From Nitrospira defluvii (GTDB lineage: Bacteria > Nitrospirota > Nitrospiria > Nitrospirales > Nitrospiraceae), in assembly GCF_905220995.1 (NCBI RefSeq), contig NZ_CAJNBJ010000001.1, positions 1,364,001 to 1,428,000 of the forward strand: 64,000 nt of DNA, in the 5' to 3' direction. Position numbers and translations under genes: made by a program. Under the pieces are notes generated by a model. It saw nothing but the letters and a program-made list of their open reading frames with translations. It was not told where the DNA came from and ran no database searches. Position 1 is the first letter of the stretch. Each line of letters opens with the position of its first letter. Positions 7,404 through 15,757 of the stretch are shown in pieces.

Positions 7404-8677
7404 TGCCCTCCCTGGTCATTGCTCCGGGGCACACTGCCTGGCGGAATCAGGCTGGGGGGACCACTCTGTGGAGTCTGTGGAGGACTCGGAGGGTGAATCC
7501 CGCGAGCGGTCGGACCTTGTGGCGCCAACCCGCCCGGTGCACCAGTGGCTCCACCGGCGCGATAGGTGTGCAAGGTCGGTTGACTCGGCTGACCGTTGGG
7601 TGTTGGGACTTGCCGATAGGTGGGCATCATCCCGCGGTCCGCGGGAGGCGTGGCTGTCCCCGGCGGAGGGTGCACTTGGATGATGGTCGTACTGTTGCCT
7701 GGTTGGGGCGGCTGTCCTGACGGGTTGGGCAGCAGGGGATTGAGTTGAGAAACACTGGACAGTTCCCGGGAGTCGGGGGACGGGGTGGTGCCGGGCGAAG
7801 CCGGTTGTTGTGGGACCACGTAGTAGCCGGGCAGAAAGGGAACGGTATGGGGCACGGGCGGTTGTCGCGGCTGAGGGGGGGCAGGCGCCGTGTTCGCTGC
7901 CACCATCTGTTGTGCGAAGGCGAGGTGGGGATTATCAGGATTGAGCCGGCCGGCAAGGCCGAGGAGGGCTTGGATATGGGCGAGGCCCGCCGCTGGGTAG
8001 GGCTGCGCAAACGGGGCGATCAACAGCCAATCGGTCCAGGCTTGCGCCACAATCGCGTGTGACTCGGCCTGATCAAGCAAGTTGGCGCGCTGGTGATTCA
8101 GCTGGCGGCTCTGTTCGGGTGAGCGCGCTTGCGCCAGGGCTCGATTGGCTTCACCCAATTGCTGTTGGAGGTGATCGACATCTGCCCGTAACGCCAGCAA
8201 TTCCTCCCGCACGGTCTCTTGTTGCTTCAGAGTTGCGAGAGCCTGGGCCACCTGGTCGGTGTCCACTTGCGTCTTCAGGTCGACGCGGATCACCACGACG
8301 TCTCCGTCCAGTCTGGTGTCGACCTGTTGATCGAGCACCAGCACCATCCCGGCTGTGTAACTGCGCAGTTCATCCCGGGTGACGTCCAGGTTTCGCACGA
8401 CCGTGACGCTCTCGAGATAGGAGGCTACCTGCTCCAATGCCTCTTTCTTCGCCTGTTCACCGGCAAGCCGGATGGCATCCACCCTCGTTTCCCGATCGGT
8501 CATGCGATGCTCCCCCGAGGCCTTCACCACTCGAATTTCGGCATGGGCTGAAACGGGCCAGGCGATTGAGAGGGCCAAGCTGAGCGTAGTCAGGCTGCGA
8601 AGTGAGGAGGCCGCGAATTTCTGGAGGAACCTGTGTGTGGGGAGACGCGGATCGTGATGTTGACGGTTGTCGATCAT
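7400..8677 (-). CDS. Exported protein with LPP20-like N-domain and proline-rich C-terminal half
   Basis: I chose the ATG at 8677; a GTG at 8695 adds six residues. The 425-residue product has a signal peptide ending near AWPVSAHAEI. A domain follows with AIRLAGEQAKKEALEQVASYLESVTVV and TRDELRSYTAGMVLVLDQ, similar in pattern to the smaller exported protein encoded next. A coiled-coil stretch (LRADVDHLQQQLGEANRAL) and a roughly 170-residue Pro/Gln/Gly-rich low-complexity tail complete it. The tail suggests it spans or attaches to peptidoglycan or the outer envelope. Function unknown. Confidence 0.65.
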   Translation of the reverse strand: MIDNRQHHDPRLPTHRFLQKFAASSLRSLTTLSLALSIAWPVSAHAEIRVVKASGEHRMTDRETRVDAIRLAGEQAKKEALEQVASYLESVTVVRNLDVTRDELRSYTAGMVLVLDQQVDTRLDGDVVVIRVDLKTQVDTDQVAQALATLKQQETVREELLALRADVDHLQQQLGEANRALAQARSPEQSRQLNHQRANLLDQAESHAIVAQAWTDWLLIAPFAQPYPAAGLAHIQALLGLAGRLNPDNPHLAFAQQMVAANTAPAPPQPRQPPVPHTVPFLPGYYVVPQQPASPGTTPSPDSRELSSVSQLNPLLPNPSGQPPQPGNSTTIIQVHPPPGTATPPADRGMMPTYRQVPTPNGQPSQPTLHTYRAGGATGAPGGLAPQGPTARGIHPPSPPQTPQSGPPSLIPPGSVPRSNDQGGQ

Positions 8678-8793
8678 GGGCTCGCACCGCTGCACGGGAA
8701 TCCACCGATGCTTGGATTTTTGGGAGTATTCTGCCGTCGTACTCAGAATAGCATCGATCCTGTTTGAGCGCTATGAGAGGCGCGGTTCGCGCC

Positions 8794-8823
8794 TTGCCTT
8801 CGCGGAAAACAGCGTGCTAAGGT
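8794..8823 (+). promoter_or_regulatory. Possible sigma-70 promoter for the phosphatase-like gene
   Basis: TTGCCT (8794-8799) and TAAGGT (8818-8823) are 18 bp apart, about 45 bp before the ATG at 8868. The match to consensus is moderate. Confidence 0.4.
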
Positions 8824-8867
8824 ATTTTCTCTTCGCATTTTTACACGATCCTGTGGTGAGGCAGCTC

Positions 8868-9917
8868 ATGAGTGATATCCGCACGTTTTCTGTCACTGCG
8901 GCAGCATTCCGTATGGCCCTTTTCCTGGGTGTGATTCTCTTGTTCTCCTCGACGTCTTCCATGGCGTTGGCCGCGCGCGGAGGAGGGGCTGGTGCACCGT
9001 CAACGCCTGAAGCGTCAACCGAACATGTGGTGTTGTTTGTGTTGGAAGGATTCGGCCAAGAGTCATTGAAAAGCGGGGCGATGCCGGTGCTGTCGTCCCT
9101 TGTCAAGGATGGATCCGTCACCTGGTCGGCCACTGCCGTTGCGCCCGCGCGTCGATTGCCGACGATGGCCTCGCTGGTGACGGGGATGCCGGTCGCCAAA
9201 CACGGCATCACCTGGAACGTCTTTGAATTCAGCCGTGGGTATCCGCGCGCTCCCACCGTGTTTGACTATCTTGACCTGAGCGGAGGCCGGGACAGCGCCA
9301 TCTTCTATATGGATGAGTCCTTGTATCAGCTCGCCAAGCCGGAACCGTATACGGACTATCAAATGTGTGGGCCACTCAGGGCCGAGTGCAGTCCCGACCG
9401 ATTGGTCGGGTACGTGCGGGACTATTTCAAGAAGGCCACGAGCGGTTCCGGATATGGTCATGCCATTCCCTCGTTGCCTCATCTTCTGGTTGTTCATTTG
9501 CCGGCTCCCGGTCGCGTTGGCGAGGCCCAGGGCTGGAAATCGGTCGCATACAAAGACGCCTTAAAAGCCGTGGATAAGGCGATGGGCACGGTGCTGGATT
9601 TGTACCGTGAACTTGGCCTGATGAAACGGACGACGGTGTTTGCCACGTCGCTAAGCGCCTTTGGGGAAACGCAGTTCTCTTCAGGGGAGATGTCCGCCGA
9701 CCCGACGGCTGCCGTTCCGGTGGTGCCGTGGATCGCGTCCGGAGTTGGGATTAAATCCGGTTATGCGATCCGTCAGCCTGTGTCGATCATGGATACCGGC
9801 GCGACCGTTATGCGCGCGCTGGGACTTACCACATACACTGAATGGGAGAGCCATCCTGTCGAAGAGATTTTCAAGACGGCATTCACGGCGGCTCCCGTCA
9901 GCCCACTGCTGCAATAG
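8868..9917 (+). CDS. Exported phosphodiesterase / nucleotide pyrophosphatase-like protein (alkaline phosphatase superfamily)
   Basis: I start this at the ATG at 8868; the frame is open upstream but the added residues do not look like protein. The 349-residue product begins with a signal segment (MALFLGVILLFSSTSSMALA). The mature part opens with VVLFVLEGFGQESL and continues with RRLPTMASLVTGMPVAKHGI, the layout of type I phosphodiesterases, in which a Thr or Ser follows the LPT(x)ASL turn. The usual aspartate in the first strand (VLxxxxDG) is Glu here (LEGFG), so metal binding may differ. It begins a co-directional run with a small exported protein and five HEAT-repeat genes. Confidence 0.7.
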   Translation: MSDIRTFSVTAAAFRMALFLGVILLFSSTSSMALAARGGGAGAPSTPEASTEHVVLFVLEGFGQESLKSGAMPVLSSLVKDGSVTWSATAVAPARRLPTMASLVTGMPVAKHGITWNVFEFSRGYPRAPTVFDYLDLSGGRDSAIFYMDESLYQLAKPEPYTDYQMCGPLRAECSPDRLVGYVRDYFKKATSGSGYGHAIPSLPHLLVVHLPAPGRVGEAQGWKSVAYKDALKAVDKAMGTVLDLYRELGLMKRTTVFATSLSAFGETQFSSGEMSADPTAAVPVVPWIASGVGIKSGYAIRQPVSIMDTGATVMRALGLTTYTEWESHPVEEIFKTAFTAAPVSPLLQ

Positions 9918-9924
9918 AGGACCG

Positions 9925-10410
9925 ATGTATACAGCGTCGCATAGATCTCATATCGGGCGGTCGGCGTTCCTGTTAGCCCTGATCATGACCTGTGTAGCGG
10001 GCTATTCGGAGCGGCTTCTGGCGGCCGGCCCTCCCCCTGCCTATACGAAGGAGCATACGATTACGATCGACCCGACTCCGCTGGTGCCGCAATCATGGTG
10101 GCAGGTGCCGGGTATCACGCCCCCGCTCTGGGTGTTGGATCCCGAAACCTCAGATGCCTATCGTACGACGGAAACGCGTGAACTGAAGCTCAAGCCGGGA
10201 CAATACAAGTTCATCAGTTTTACCTTCGACTTCCCCTTCACGGTGAATTTGGACGGGAAACTGGAATACTCCAAGTCACTCGATCAATGTGTGGAGGGCC
10301 GCGGGACGCAGACCCTGGTGGTACTCTGCAAGCGAACCTATCCCCATGGCGGTCAACGTGATGCCTATTATGGGAATAGTGAGGTGGGTGATGGCACAGG
10401 CACTCGATGA
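9925..10410 (+). CDS. Small exported protein of unknown function
   Basis: The ATG is 7 bp after the upstream stop. The 161-residue product has a signal peptide (SAFLLALIMTCVAGYSERLLAAG) and a beta-rich body with KPGQYKFISFTFDFPFTVN and two cysteines (C119 and C134 by my count) that could form a disulfide. The end overlaps the HEAT gene at 10391 by 20 bp, which ties it to the same transcript. No family recognised. Confidence 0.7.
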   Translation: MYTASHRSHIGRSAFLLALIMTCVAGYSERLLAAGPPPAYTKEHTITIDPTPLVPQSWWQVPGITPPLWVLDPETSDAYRTTETRELKLKPGQYKFISFTFDFPFTVNLDGKLEYSKSLDQCVEGRGTQTLVVLCKRTYPHGGQRDAYYGNSEVGDGTGTR

Positions 10411-11761
10411 TCTGCTGGATTCCCTCGAAGATCCGGATGATGCGACCCGCGAGGAGGCCGCAAAATCTCTCGCACAGTTGGCGGACCCGACGACCCTGGA
10501 TGCGCTGATCGGCGCTTGTGGCGACGAGTACTGGTCCGTCCGGACGCGCGCCAGCTGGGGCGTGGCGAAGATCGGCGGCCCCAAAGCCGTTGAAGCCCTG
10601 ATCGCCTTGTTCAACGATCCGATCATGGAGGTCCGCAACGAAGCGGTGGCAGCCGTCGTCTCACTGGGGGCGGGCCAATTGGATCGCCTACTGACCGCGC
10701 TGAAAGACGAACGATGGCGGGTGCGGGAACACGCGGCGAAAGCCTGCGGTGATCTCCGCAATGCGCGCGCCGTCGACGGCTTGATGTTTGCCTGCCGGGA
10801 TCGCGACGGTGCGGTGAAGAGCGCCGCCGCGGAAGCGCTGGGAAAAATCGGCGACGCGAAGGCTGTGCCTGCGTTGGTGAAGTTGTTCCGGGATTCGTCC
10901 AAGATCGTTCGTGAAACCGCCGGCATCGCGTTGGTCGCCATCGGACAGCCTTCGGTTGATCTGCTGCTCGAGACCATGAAGGATAAGGATTTTGTCGTGC
11001 GCTGCCATGCGGCTCGTGCGCTGGGAGGCATGACGACCGACTACCAAATCGGTCGAAGCTGGGTTCGCGAACCCCGCGTGGTTGATGCATTGATCGAGGC
11101 GTTGAAAGATCCGGATCGAGCGGTGCGGGAGGATGCGACGATCGCGTTAGGGATGATCGGGGATCCGCGCGCCATCGATGGGTTATTGGAAGCGATGAAA
11201 GACGGTGCCGTGAAGCGTCACGCGATCGCCTCGCTCGGGATGATTGGAGATCCACGCGCCCTTCCTGCCGTCTTGGCGGCGCTCAAGGGAAAAGGTGTAC
11301 GCCAGGATGGAACGCCGACTCCCGGTTGCATCGTGAGTGAAGATGCATTCATCAAGGAGGCTGCCGCCACGGCGCTCGGACATTTCCGCGATCCGCGCGT
11401 AATCCCTGACCTCATCATGCTGTTGAAAGACGGCGTCTTGCGTGAGAAGGCCGCTGCTGCGCTGGTGCTGATCGGTGACTCGGCTATCGAGCCGCTGATT
11501 TCCTTCCTCTACGATCCTAAGGCCTCGGAGGTCGAAGCCGAGGGGGAGCGGGTGCTCTCCTATGCCTCGGTGCGGTTGACGGCCAAAGATTCTCTGCGGT
11601 TGCTGGTGCTGCAAACGTTGGAGCAGCTCGGGTGGACTCCTCCGGAAGAAGAAGCGTCGGTGGATTCCAGCCAGGCCGACAATCTTCGCGTCGATCGGCC
11701 CTTGGGGGATATCGGGCGCTTCGGCCCGAGCGGAGATTTTGCAAAAGGATCGGTGCGGTAA
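10391..11761 (+). CDS. HEAT-repeat (EZ-HEAT / PBS lyase-like) protein A
   Basis: I start at MAQALDDLLDSLEDPDD, with GAGGTG just upstream. The 456-residue product is almost entirely about 31-residue helical repeats of the type D-R-A-V-x-x-L-I-x-A-L-K-D-x-x-W-x-V-R-x-x-A-A-x-A-L-G; I count roughly eleven. No signal peptide or enzyme motif is present. Such repeats form solenoid scaffolds that bind partner proteins, and in phycobilin lyases they hold a substrate. Two loops interrupt the pattern (around GMTTDYQIGRSWVRE and GVRQDGTPTPGC). It is the first of five consecutive HEAT genes. Confidence 0.85.
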   Translation: MAQALDDLLDSLEDPDDATREEAAKSLAQLADPTTLDALIGACGDEYWSVRTRASWGVAKIGGPKAVEALIALFNDPIMEVRNEAVAAVVSLGAGQLDRLLTALKDERWRVREHAAKACGDLRNARAVDGLMFACRDRDGAVKSAAAEALGKIGDAKAVPALVKLFRDSSKIVRETAGIALVAIGQPSVDLLLETMKDKDFVVRCHAARALGGMTTDYQIGRSWVREPRVVDALIEALKDPDRAVREDATIALGMIGDPRAIDGLLEAMKDGAVKRHAIASLGMIGDPRALPAVLAALKGKGVRQDGTPTPGCIVSEDAFIKEAAATALGHFRDPRVIPDLIMLLKDGVLREKAAAALVLIGDSAIEPLISFLYDPKASEVEAEGERVLSYASVRLTAKDSLRLLVLQTLEQLGWTPPEEEASVDSSQADNLRVDRPLGDIGRFGPSGDFAKGSVR

Positions 11762-12011
11762 TCTCCGGTGAGCTCTCCCAGCAGCCCTGTCTGTTGGGAG
11801 CGTCCGGCGTTCCAGCCGTTTCTTCTCTTGATGTGTTGACTGGCTCCGTGATGATGGTGTGAGGCCTCGCTGAAGCAGGCAACGAAGGGCATGAGAGCGG
11901 TCCCCTCCAGTGACCTGTCCTCTCCTGCGGTAGGCGCGCTGGTTGCTCGATCAGTCATCTGCCCACGAATTCGAAGCGAAGGTCGATGGCCCCACCGGAT
12001 GCCGAGGTACC
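11762..12011 (+). other. Intergenic stretch between HEAT genes A and B
   Basis: This 250 bp stretch has no convincing gene. It contains a hairpin (CTCCCAGCA 8-nt loop TGTTGGGAG, about 11774-11799) with one wobble pair and no T-run, so it may pause or process the transcript rather than terminate it. Confidence 0.5.
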
Positions 12012-13094
12012 ATGGCCGACAGGGTCAGTGAGCAGATTGCAGCATTGTCGGATGAAGATTGGGCCATTCGAGAAGAAGCTGCGACTCTGCTGGGTGTCCT
12101 CAAGGATGCGCGGGCGGTTCTTCCGCTGACGAAGGCTCTGCGTGATTCGGATCGTGCGGTGCGCGAGGCGGCTGTCGGGGCGTTGTCAGCGTTGGGTCCC
12201 GTCTCGGTCCCGGCGCTGGCCGGATGTTTGACTGATCCGGCCCTGCAAGTGCAGGAGGCGGCTTCGGCGATTCTCGCTTCCCTGGCAGACGCGCGAGTAT
12301 TGACACCGCTGATGCAGGCCTTGGATAGTCGCGATTGGATTGTGCGCATGCACGCGGCGAAGGGGTTGGGGCGGATCGGCGATCCGGAAGCTGTTCCCGC
12401 GTTGATGCCGTTGTTGCAGGACAAGGTCAAAGCTGTCCGCGAGGAAGCTTCCAGTGCGCTGGCCGCCATCGGCGCTGCCGCGATGGCCGGATTGATCGAG
12501 GCCCTGCAGCATGATGATTGGCTGGTTCGCCTCCATGCGGTGGAGGCATTAGGCAAGCTGAGGTCTCCGGACGCCGTCGAACCCTTGCTCCGTGCGTTAT
12601 TCAATGAGCGAGATTCCGCGATCCGTGAGGATGTGGTCAGAACACTCGGTGCGATTCGAGATGTGCGCGCGGTCGATTACCTGGTGGTGGTCATGAAGGA
12701 GCCGGGACTGCGGCTCCTGGCCGTCGAAGCCCTCGGCCATATCGGGGATCGTCGTGTGGTGCCGCTGCTGTGTCGTGTGGTGGAGGGGGTGCCGCTTGGA
12801 GAGCCAAGAGATTCGGCCACTCCTTGTGCCGATGGATGGACGGACGAAATGGCCACCATGGGCATGGCGGCTCGTGCGCTGGGAATGATTGCCGATGCCG
12901 TGGCGATTCCGTCTTTGATCATCGCGTTGCGGAATACCATTACGCGGTCTGAAGCGGCTGCGGCACTGACGAAATTTGGCCCGACCGTGATCCCCTCGCT
13001 GTTGCCGATGTTGGCCAAAGAGCAAGATGAAAACGTGCGGTACCATCTGCGGGAAACGCTGACGGCCGTCGGATGGCGCGCGGGGCGAGTCTAG
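12012..13094 (+). CDS. HEAT-repeat protein B
   Basis: I start at the ATG of MADRVSEQIAALSDEDW; a TTG at 11943 would add 23 residues that do not fit the repeat. The 360-residue product has about ten EZ-HEAT repeats (WAIREEAATLLGVLKDARAV, then WIVRMHAAKGLGRIGDPEAV and others). One loop (LGEPRDSATPCADGWTDE) breaks the solenoid in the same relative place as the loop in protein A. Cytoplasmic scaffold role inferred; partners unknown. Confidence 0.85.
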   Translation: MADRVSEQIAALSDEDWAIREEAATLLGVLKDARAVLPLTKALRDSDRAVREAAVGALSALGPVSVPALAGCLTDPALQVQEAASAILASLADARVLTPLMQALDSRDWIVRMHAAKGLGRIGDPEAVPALMPLLQDKVKAVREEASSALAAIGAAAMAGLIEALQHDDWLVRLHAVEALGKLRSPDAVEPLLRALFNERDSAIREDVVRTLGAIRDVRAVDYLVVVMKEPGLRLLAVEALGHIGDRRVVPLLCRVVEGVPLGEPRDSATPCADGWTDEMATMGMAARALGMIADAVAIPSLIIALRNTITRSEAAAALTKFGPTVIPSLLPMLAKEQDENVRYHLRETLTAVGWRAGRV

Positions 13095-13131
13095 CGGGTG
13101 TAGCACCCATTCCTGTGTCTTGTCGGGAACT

Positions 13132-14232
13132 ATGCCGAAAGAAAGTATCGATACACTCGTTGCCGAACTGACCCATGAGGAGGAGTGGCGGCGCATGCGG
13201 GCGACGGCGGCGTGTTTGGCCGGTGGTCCTCGTGCGGTGCAGGCGTTGACACAGGCGTTGCGGACGGGAGATGTCCCGCTTCGGATTGAAGCGGCGGCGA
13301 TGTTGTCGCGCATCAAGGATCCGGCTGCGGGAGTCGCGTTGGTCAATGCGTTGCGGGATTCCGAGGAGTCGGTTCGGCAGGCCGCCTTTGCCGCCCTTGA
13401 GCAGATGGCCGGCAATGTAGACGACGAGACCGCGGTGGGGTTGGTGCGCAATCTTCATGAATCACCGGATGAGGATGTGCGTCACCGCGTTCGGCAGCTC
13501 CTGGGTGTGATCCCCAATGCGATCACGCCCCTCTGTGACATGTTAAAGCATCCGGATGCCGAGGCACAGACGACGGCGGCGACGATTCTCGAGCATCTGC
13601 TCGACCCGCGTTCAGCAGACGGATTGATCGATGCCATGGCCTCGCCGGCGGTTCGCGACATCGCGGTGCGGACGTTGAAGAAACTGGGCGCGATCCGGGA
13701 ACGGATCGACGCGACGTTTAATGCCTTGCGCGACGTGGAGGGGGCCAGTGAGCGCGAAGAAGCTCGTATGGCAACCGTCATGGAGCTCCTGGGAATCGGG
13801 CGGCCGGCGGTTGAGATTTTGATTGAATATCTTGAGGACGACGATTGGCTCATCCGCGAAGCTGCCGCGGATTTGCTGGGAAAAATCGGCGATGTGCGGG
13901 CGGTTGAACCGCTGATGACGCGGCTGGAGAAGGATAAGGATACCGGAGTGAAGGAGTACGCCGTGAAGTCGTTGGGACTCATCGGTGACCCGCGCCCGGC
14001 ACAATTGTACATCGAGGCCATTCCGATCAGACCGTTGCGGGTGATGGCCATCGAGGCGTTGGCGAAGATCAAAGACGTCGAGGTCCTGCGTCCCTATAAC
14101 GAGCTGTTCAACCGGTTGCGCAGTGATCGGGACGGCATCGTGTCATACAGCGCCGGCCTTATTGCGGACAAACTGGCGGCGCTTGAAGGCGAGCAGCCGG
14201 TCGGACAGGAGGAGTCGGAGGATCATGAGTGA
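13132..14232 (+). CDS. HEAT-repeat protein C
   Basis: The start is the ATG of MPKESIDTLVAELTHEEEW, with GTCGGGA upstream; the gene lies 37 bp after gene B. The 366-residue product consists of HEAT repeats, less regular in the middle (residues about 170-220, around REREARMATVMELLG-like helices) and regular again near WLIREAAADLLGKIGDVRAV. The last 8 bp overlap the start of gene D. No catalytic motif is seen. Confidence 0.85.
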   Translation: MPKESIDTLVAELTHEEEWRRMRATAACLAGGPRAVQALTQALRTGDVPLRIEAAAMLSRIKDPAAGVALVNALRDSEESVRQAAFAALEQMAGNVDDETAVGLVRNLHESPDEDVRHRVRQLLGVIPNAITPLCDMLKHPDAEAQTTAATILEHLLDPRSADGLIDAMASPAVRDIAVRTLKKLGAIRERIDATFNALRDVEGASEREEARMATVMELLGIGRPAVEILIEYLEDDDWLIREAAADLLGKIGDVRAVEPLMTRLEKDKDTGVKEYAVKSLGLIGDPRPAQLYIEAIPIRPLRVMAIEALAKIKDVEVLRPYNELFNRLRSDRDGIVSYSAGLIADKLAALEGEQPVGQEESEDHE

Positions 14233-14986
14233 TGCCGAGCGAATTGCACAACTAATTGCCGCATTGCGGGATGACAACGAAGCGCTGCGGGACCATGCGA
14301 TGGCAAGTCTCGGGCAGATGGGCGTCGAGGCCGTTCCACAACTTATCGGTCTGATGGCGGATGAGGATGTGGTTATTCGCGAGGCGGCGGCTACGGCGGT
14401 GGTGCGCATCGGCCCCGTCGCGTTCGATCAGCTGGTGGAGGCGTTGGGTGACGATGAATGGGCGATTCGCGAGCAGGCGGCCAATGCGCTTGGACGGTTT
14501 CGCGATCCCCGTGCTGTCGATCCCCTGATGGCGGCGCTCAAGGACAAGGATGGGGCGGTCAGGACGGCGGCCGTGTGGGCATTGGAGCGCATCGGGGACT
14601 CACGTGCGACGCCGGGATTGATTGAAGCGCTTGGCGATGGGACGGTGCGTGAGGATGTTGCCCGGGTGCTGAAAAAGATCGGTGATACTCGAGCGGTCGA
14701 TGCGTTGATTGAGGGGCTCTTGGGGCCCAATTGGATGGTGCGGCGCCATGCCGCGGAGGCGCTCGGTAAAATCGGCGACCCCCGCAGCACCGAGGCCCTG
14801 ATCCAGTCGCTACAGGATGAGGACTGGCTCGTGCGCCGGAATGCGGCTGAATCGCTGGCACGGCTCGGAGCGAAGCAGGCCATCGAACCGCTGCTTCCCC
14901 TCCTGGAAGACGAAAATACGATGGTGCAGGAGACCGTCGAAGGTGTCCTTGCGAGTTTGGGATGGAAACAGGCGACCTCGTCATAA
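14225..14986 (+). CDS. HEAT-repeat protein D
   Basis: The ATG at 14225 lies inside the last codons of gene C and follows GGAGGAGTCGGAGG, a strong ribosome site, so the two are coupled. The 253-residue product has about eight nearly perfect EZ-HEAT repeats, with RDPRAVDPLMAALKDKDGAV and WMVRRHAAEALGKIGDPRS as examples. It is the most regular of the five proteins and looks like a minimal solenoid. Confidence 0.87.
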   Translation: MSDAERIAQLIAALRDDNEALRDHAMASLGQMGVEAVPQLIGLMADEDVVIREAAATAVVRIGPVAFDQLVEALGDDEWAIREQAANALGRFRDPRAVDPLMAALKDKDGAVRTAAVWALERIGDSRATPGLIEALGDGTVREDVARVLKKIGDTRAVDALIEGLLGPNWMVRRHAAEALGKIGDPRSTEALIQSLQDEDWLVRRNAAESLARLGAKQAIEPLLPLLEDENTMVQETVEGVLASLGWKQATSS

Positions 14987-15008
14987 CCCCGGATAAAGGA
15001 ACGTTACT

Positions 15009-15719
15009 ATGGCTGAAGAAGCACCGGTAAAACTGATTCAGATCGGACCCAAGGGCGGGCCCAAGAAGGATGGATTCAACCTGGTCACGGAGCGGGTTGT
15101 CGCGGTCAATCCAGAAGCCAAGCAGTTGGAAGTCGAGCTGCTCGCGTATGACGGAAAGACCGTTGTGCTGGATGTGGGGGACGAAGCGCTCGAAGATTTT
15201 CTCAAGATCAAGCCTGGTGACGGAGCCACGATTCGTGTTGTGGAAGAGGGTGGCAAACGTGTGGCGAAAAGCTTCCGCATTCGTGCGAAGGATCCAAATG
15301 CCGCGAAGGCCGACGCCATGCTCATCGATTTGAAAGACTCGCATTGGCTCAATCGCAAATATGCGGCGGAGGTCCTTGGCGAATTGAAGGATCCGCGGGC
15401 GGTCGTCCCGCTCGTGGAGGCCCTCACCGACGAGGTCGGGGATGTCCGGCAGCGGGCGTATGACTCGTTGATTAAGATCGGAGGGTCGGCCGTGCCGTCG
15501 CTCGTGCCGTTGTTGGCGGCGGAAGAAGACGATGTGCGTCAGTCGGCGACGGAAATCATTCGGAAAATCGGCAAGCCCGCTGTGGAGCCGCTGGCTACGG
15601 CGTTGGCGGACGCGGATGACCGATTGAAAACGAAGATTATGAAGGTGCTGGACCGGATGGGTTATAAACCGAAGCCCAAGGAAAGTGCCCAGGCTGAGCC
15701 GGCGAAGCTCCTGAGTTAA
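15009..15719 (+). CDS. HEAT-repeat protein E with N-terminal beta-rich domain
   Basis: This 236-residue product differs from its four neighbours. Residues 1 to about 90 form a beta-rich domain (LVTERVVAVNPEAKQLEVEL, VVLDVGDEALEDFLKIKPGD, IRVVEEGGKRVAKSFRI), which looks like a small barrel. About four HEAT repeats follow (WLNRKYAAEVLGELKDPRAV onwards). The ribosome site is AAAGGAACG before ATG 15009. It ends at a terminator hairpin, so it closes the HEAT run. The N-terminal domain may recruit a ligand or nucleic acid; that is inference. Confidence 0.8.
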   Translation: MAEEAPVKLIQIGPKGGPKKDGFNLVTERVVAVNPEAKQLEVELLAYDGKTVVLDVGDEALEDFLKIKPGDGATIRVVEEGGKRVAKSFRIRAKDPNAAKADAMLIDLKDSHWLNRKYAAEVLGELKDPRAVVPLVEALTDEVGDVRQRAYDSLIKIGGSAVPSLVPLLAAEEDDVRQSATEIIRKIGKPAVEPLATALADADDRLKTKIMKVLDRMGYKPKPKESAQAEPAKLLS

Positions 15720-15728
15720 CAGTGGCCG

Positions 15729-15757
15729 TCCGGCCGCCGTTAGGCGGCCGGATTTTT
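15729..15757 (+). terminator. Rho-independent terminator after the HEAT genes
   Basis: A perfect 10 bp stem TCCGGCCGCC / GGCGGCCGGA has a 4-nt loop and is followed by TTTTT on the plus strand. It overlaps the last codons of the convergent ugd gene. Confidence 0.85.

Noticed and set aside
13120-13131. TTG start for HEAT protein C
   Set aside because: It adds only four residues and has no better ribosome site than the ATG at 13132.
10391-15719. HEAT gene run as a CRISPR-like or tandem DNA repeat
   Set aside because: The DNA repetition follows codon-level protein repeats of about 93 bp with strong divergence; there are no identical spaced repeats.
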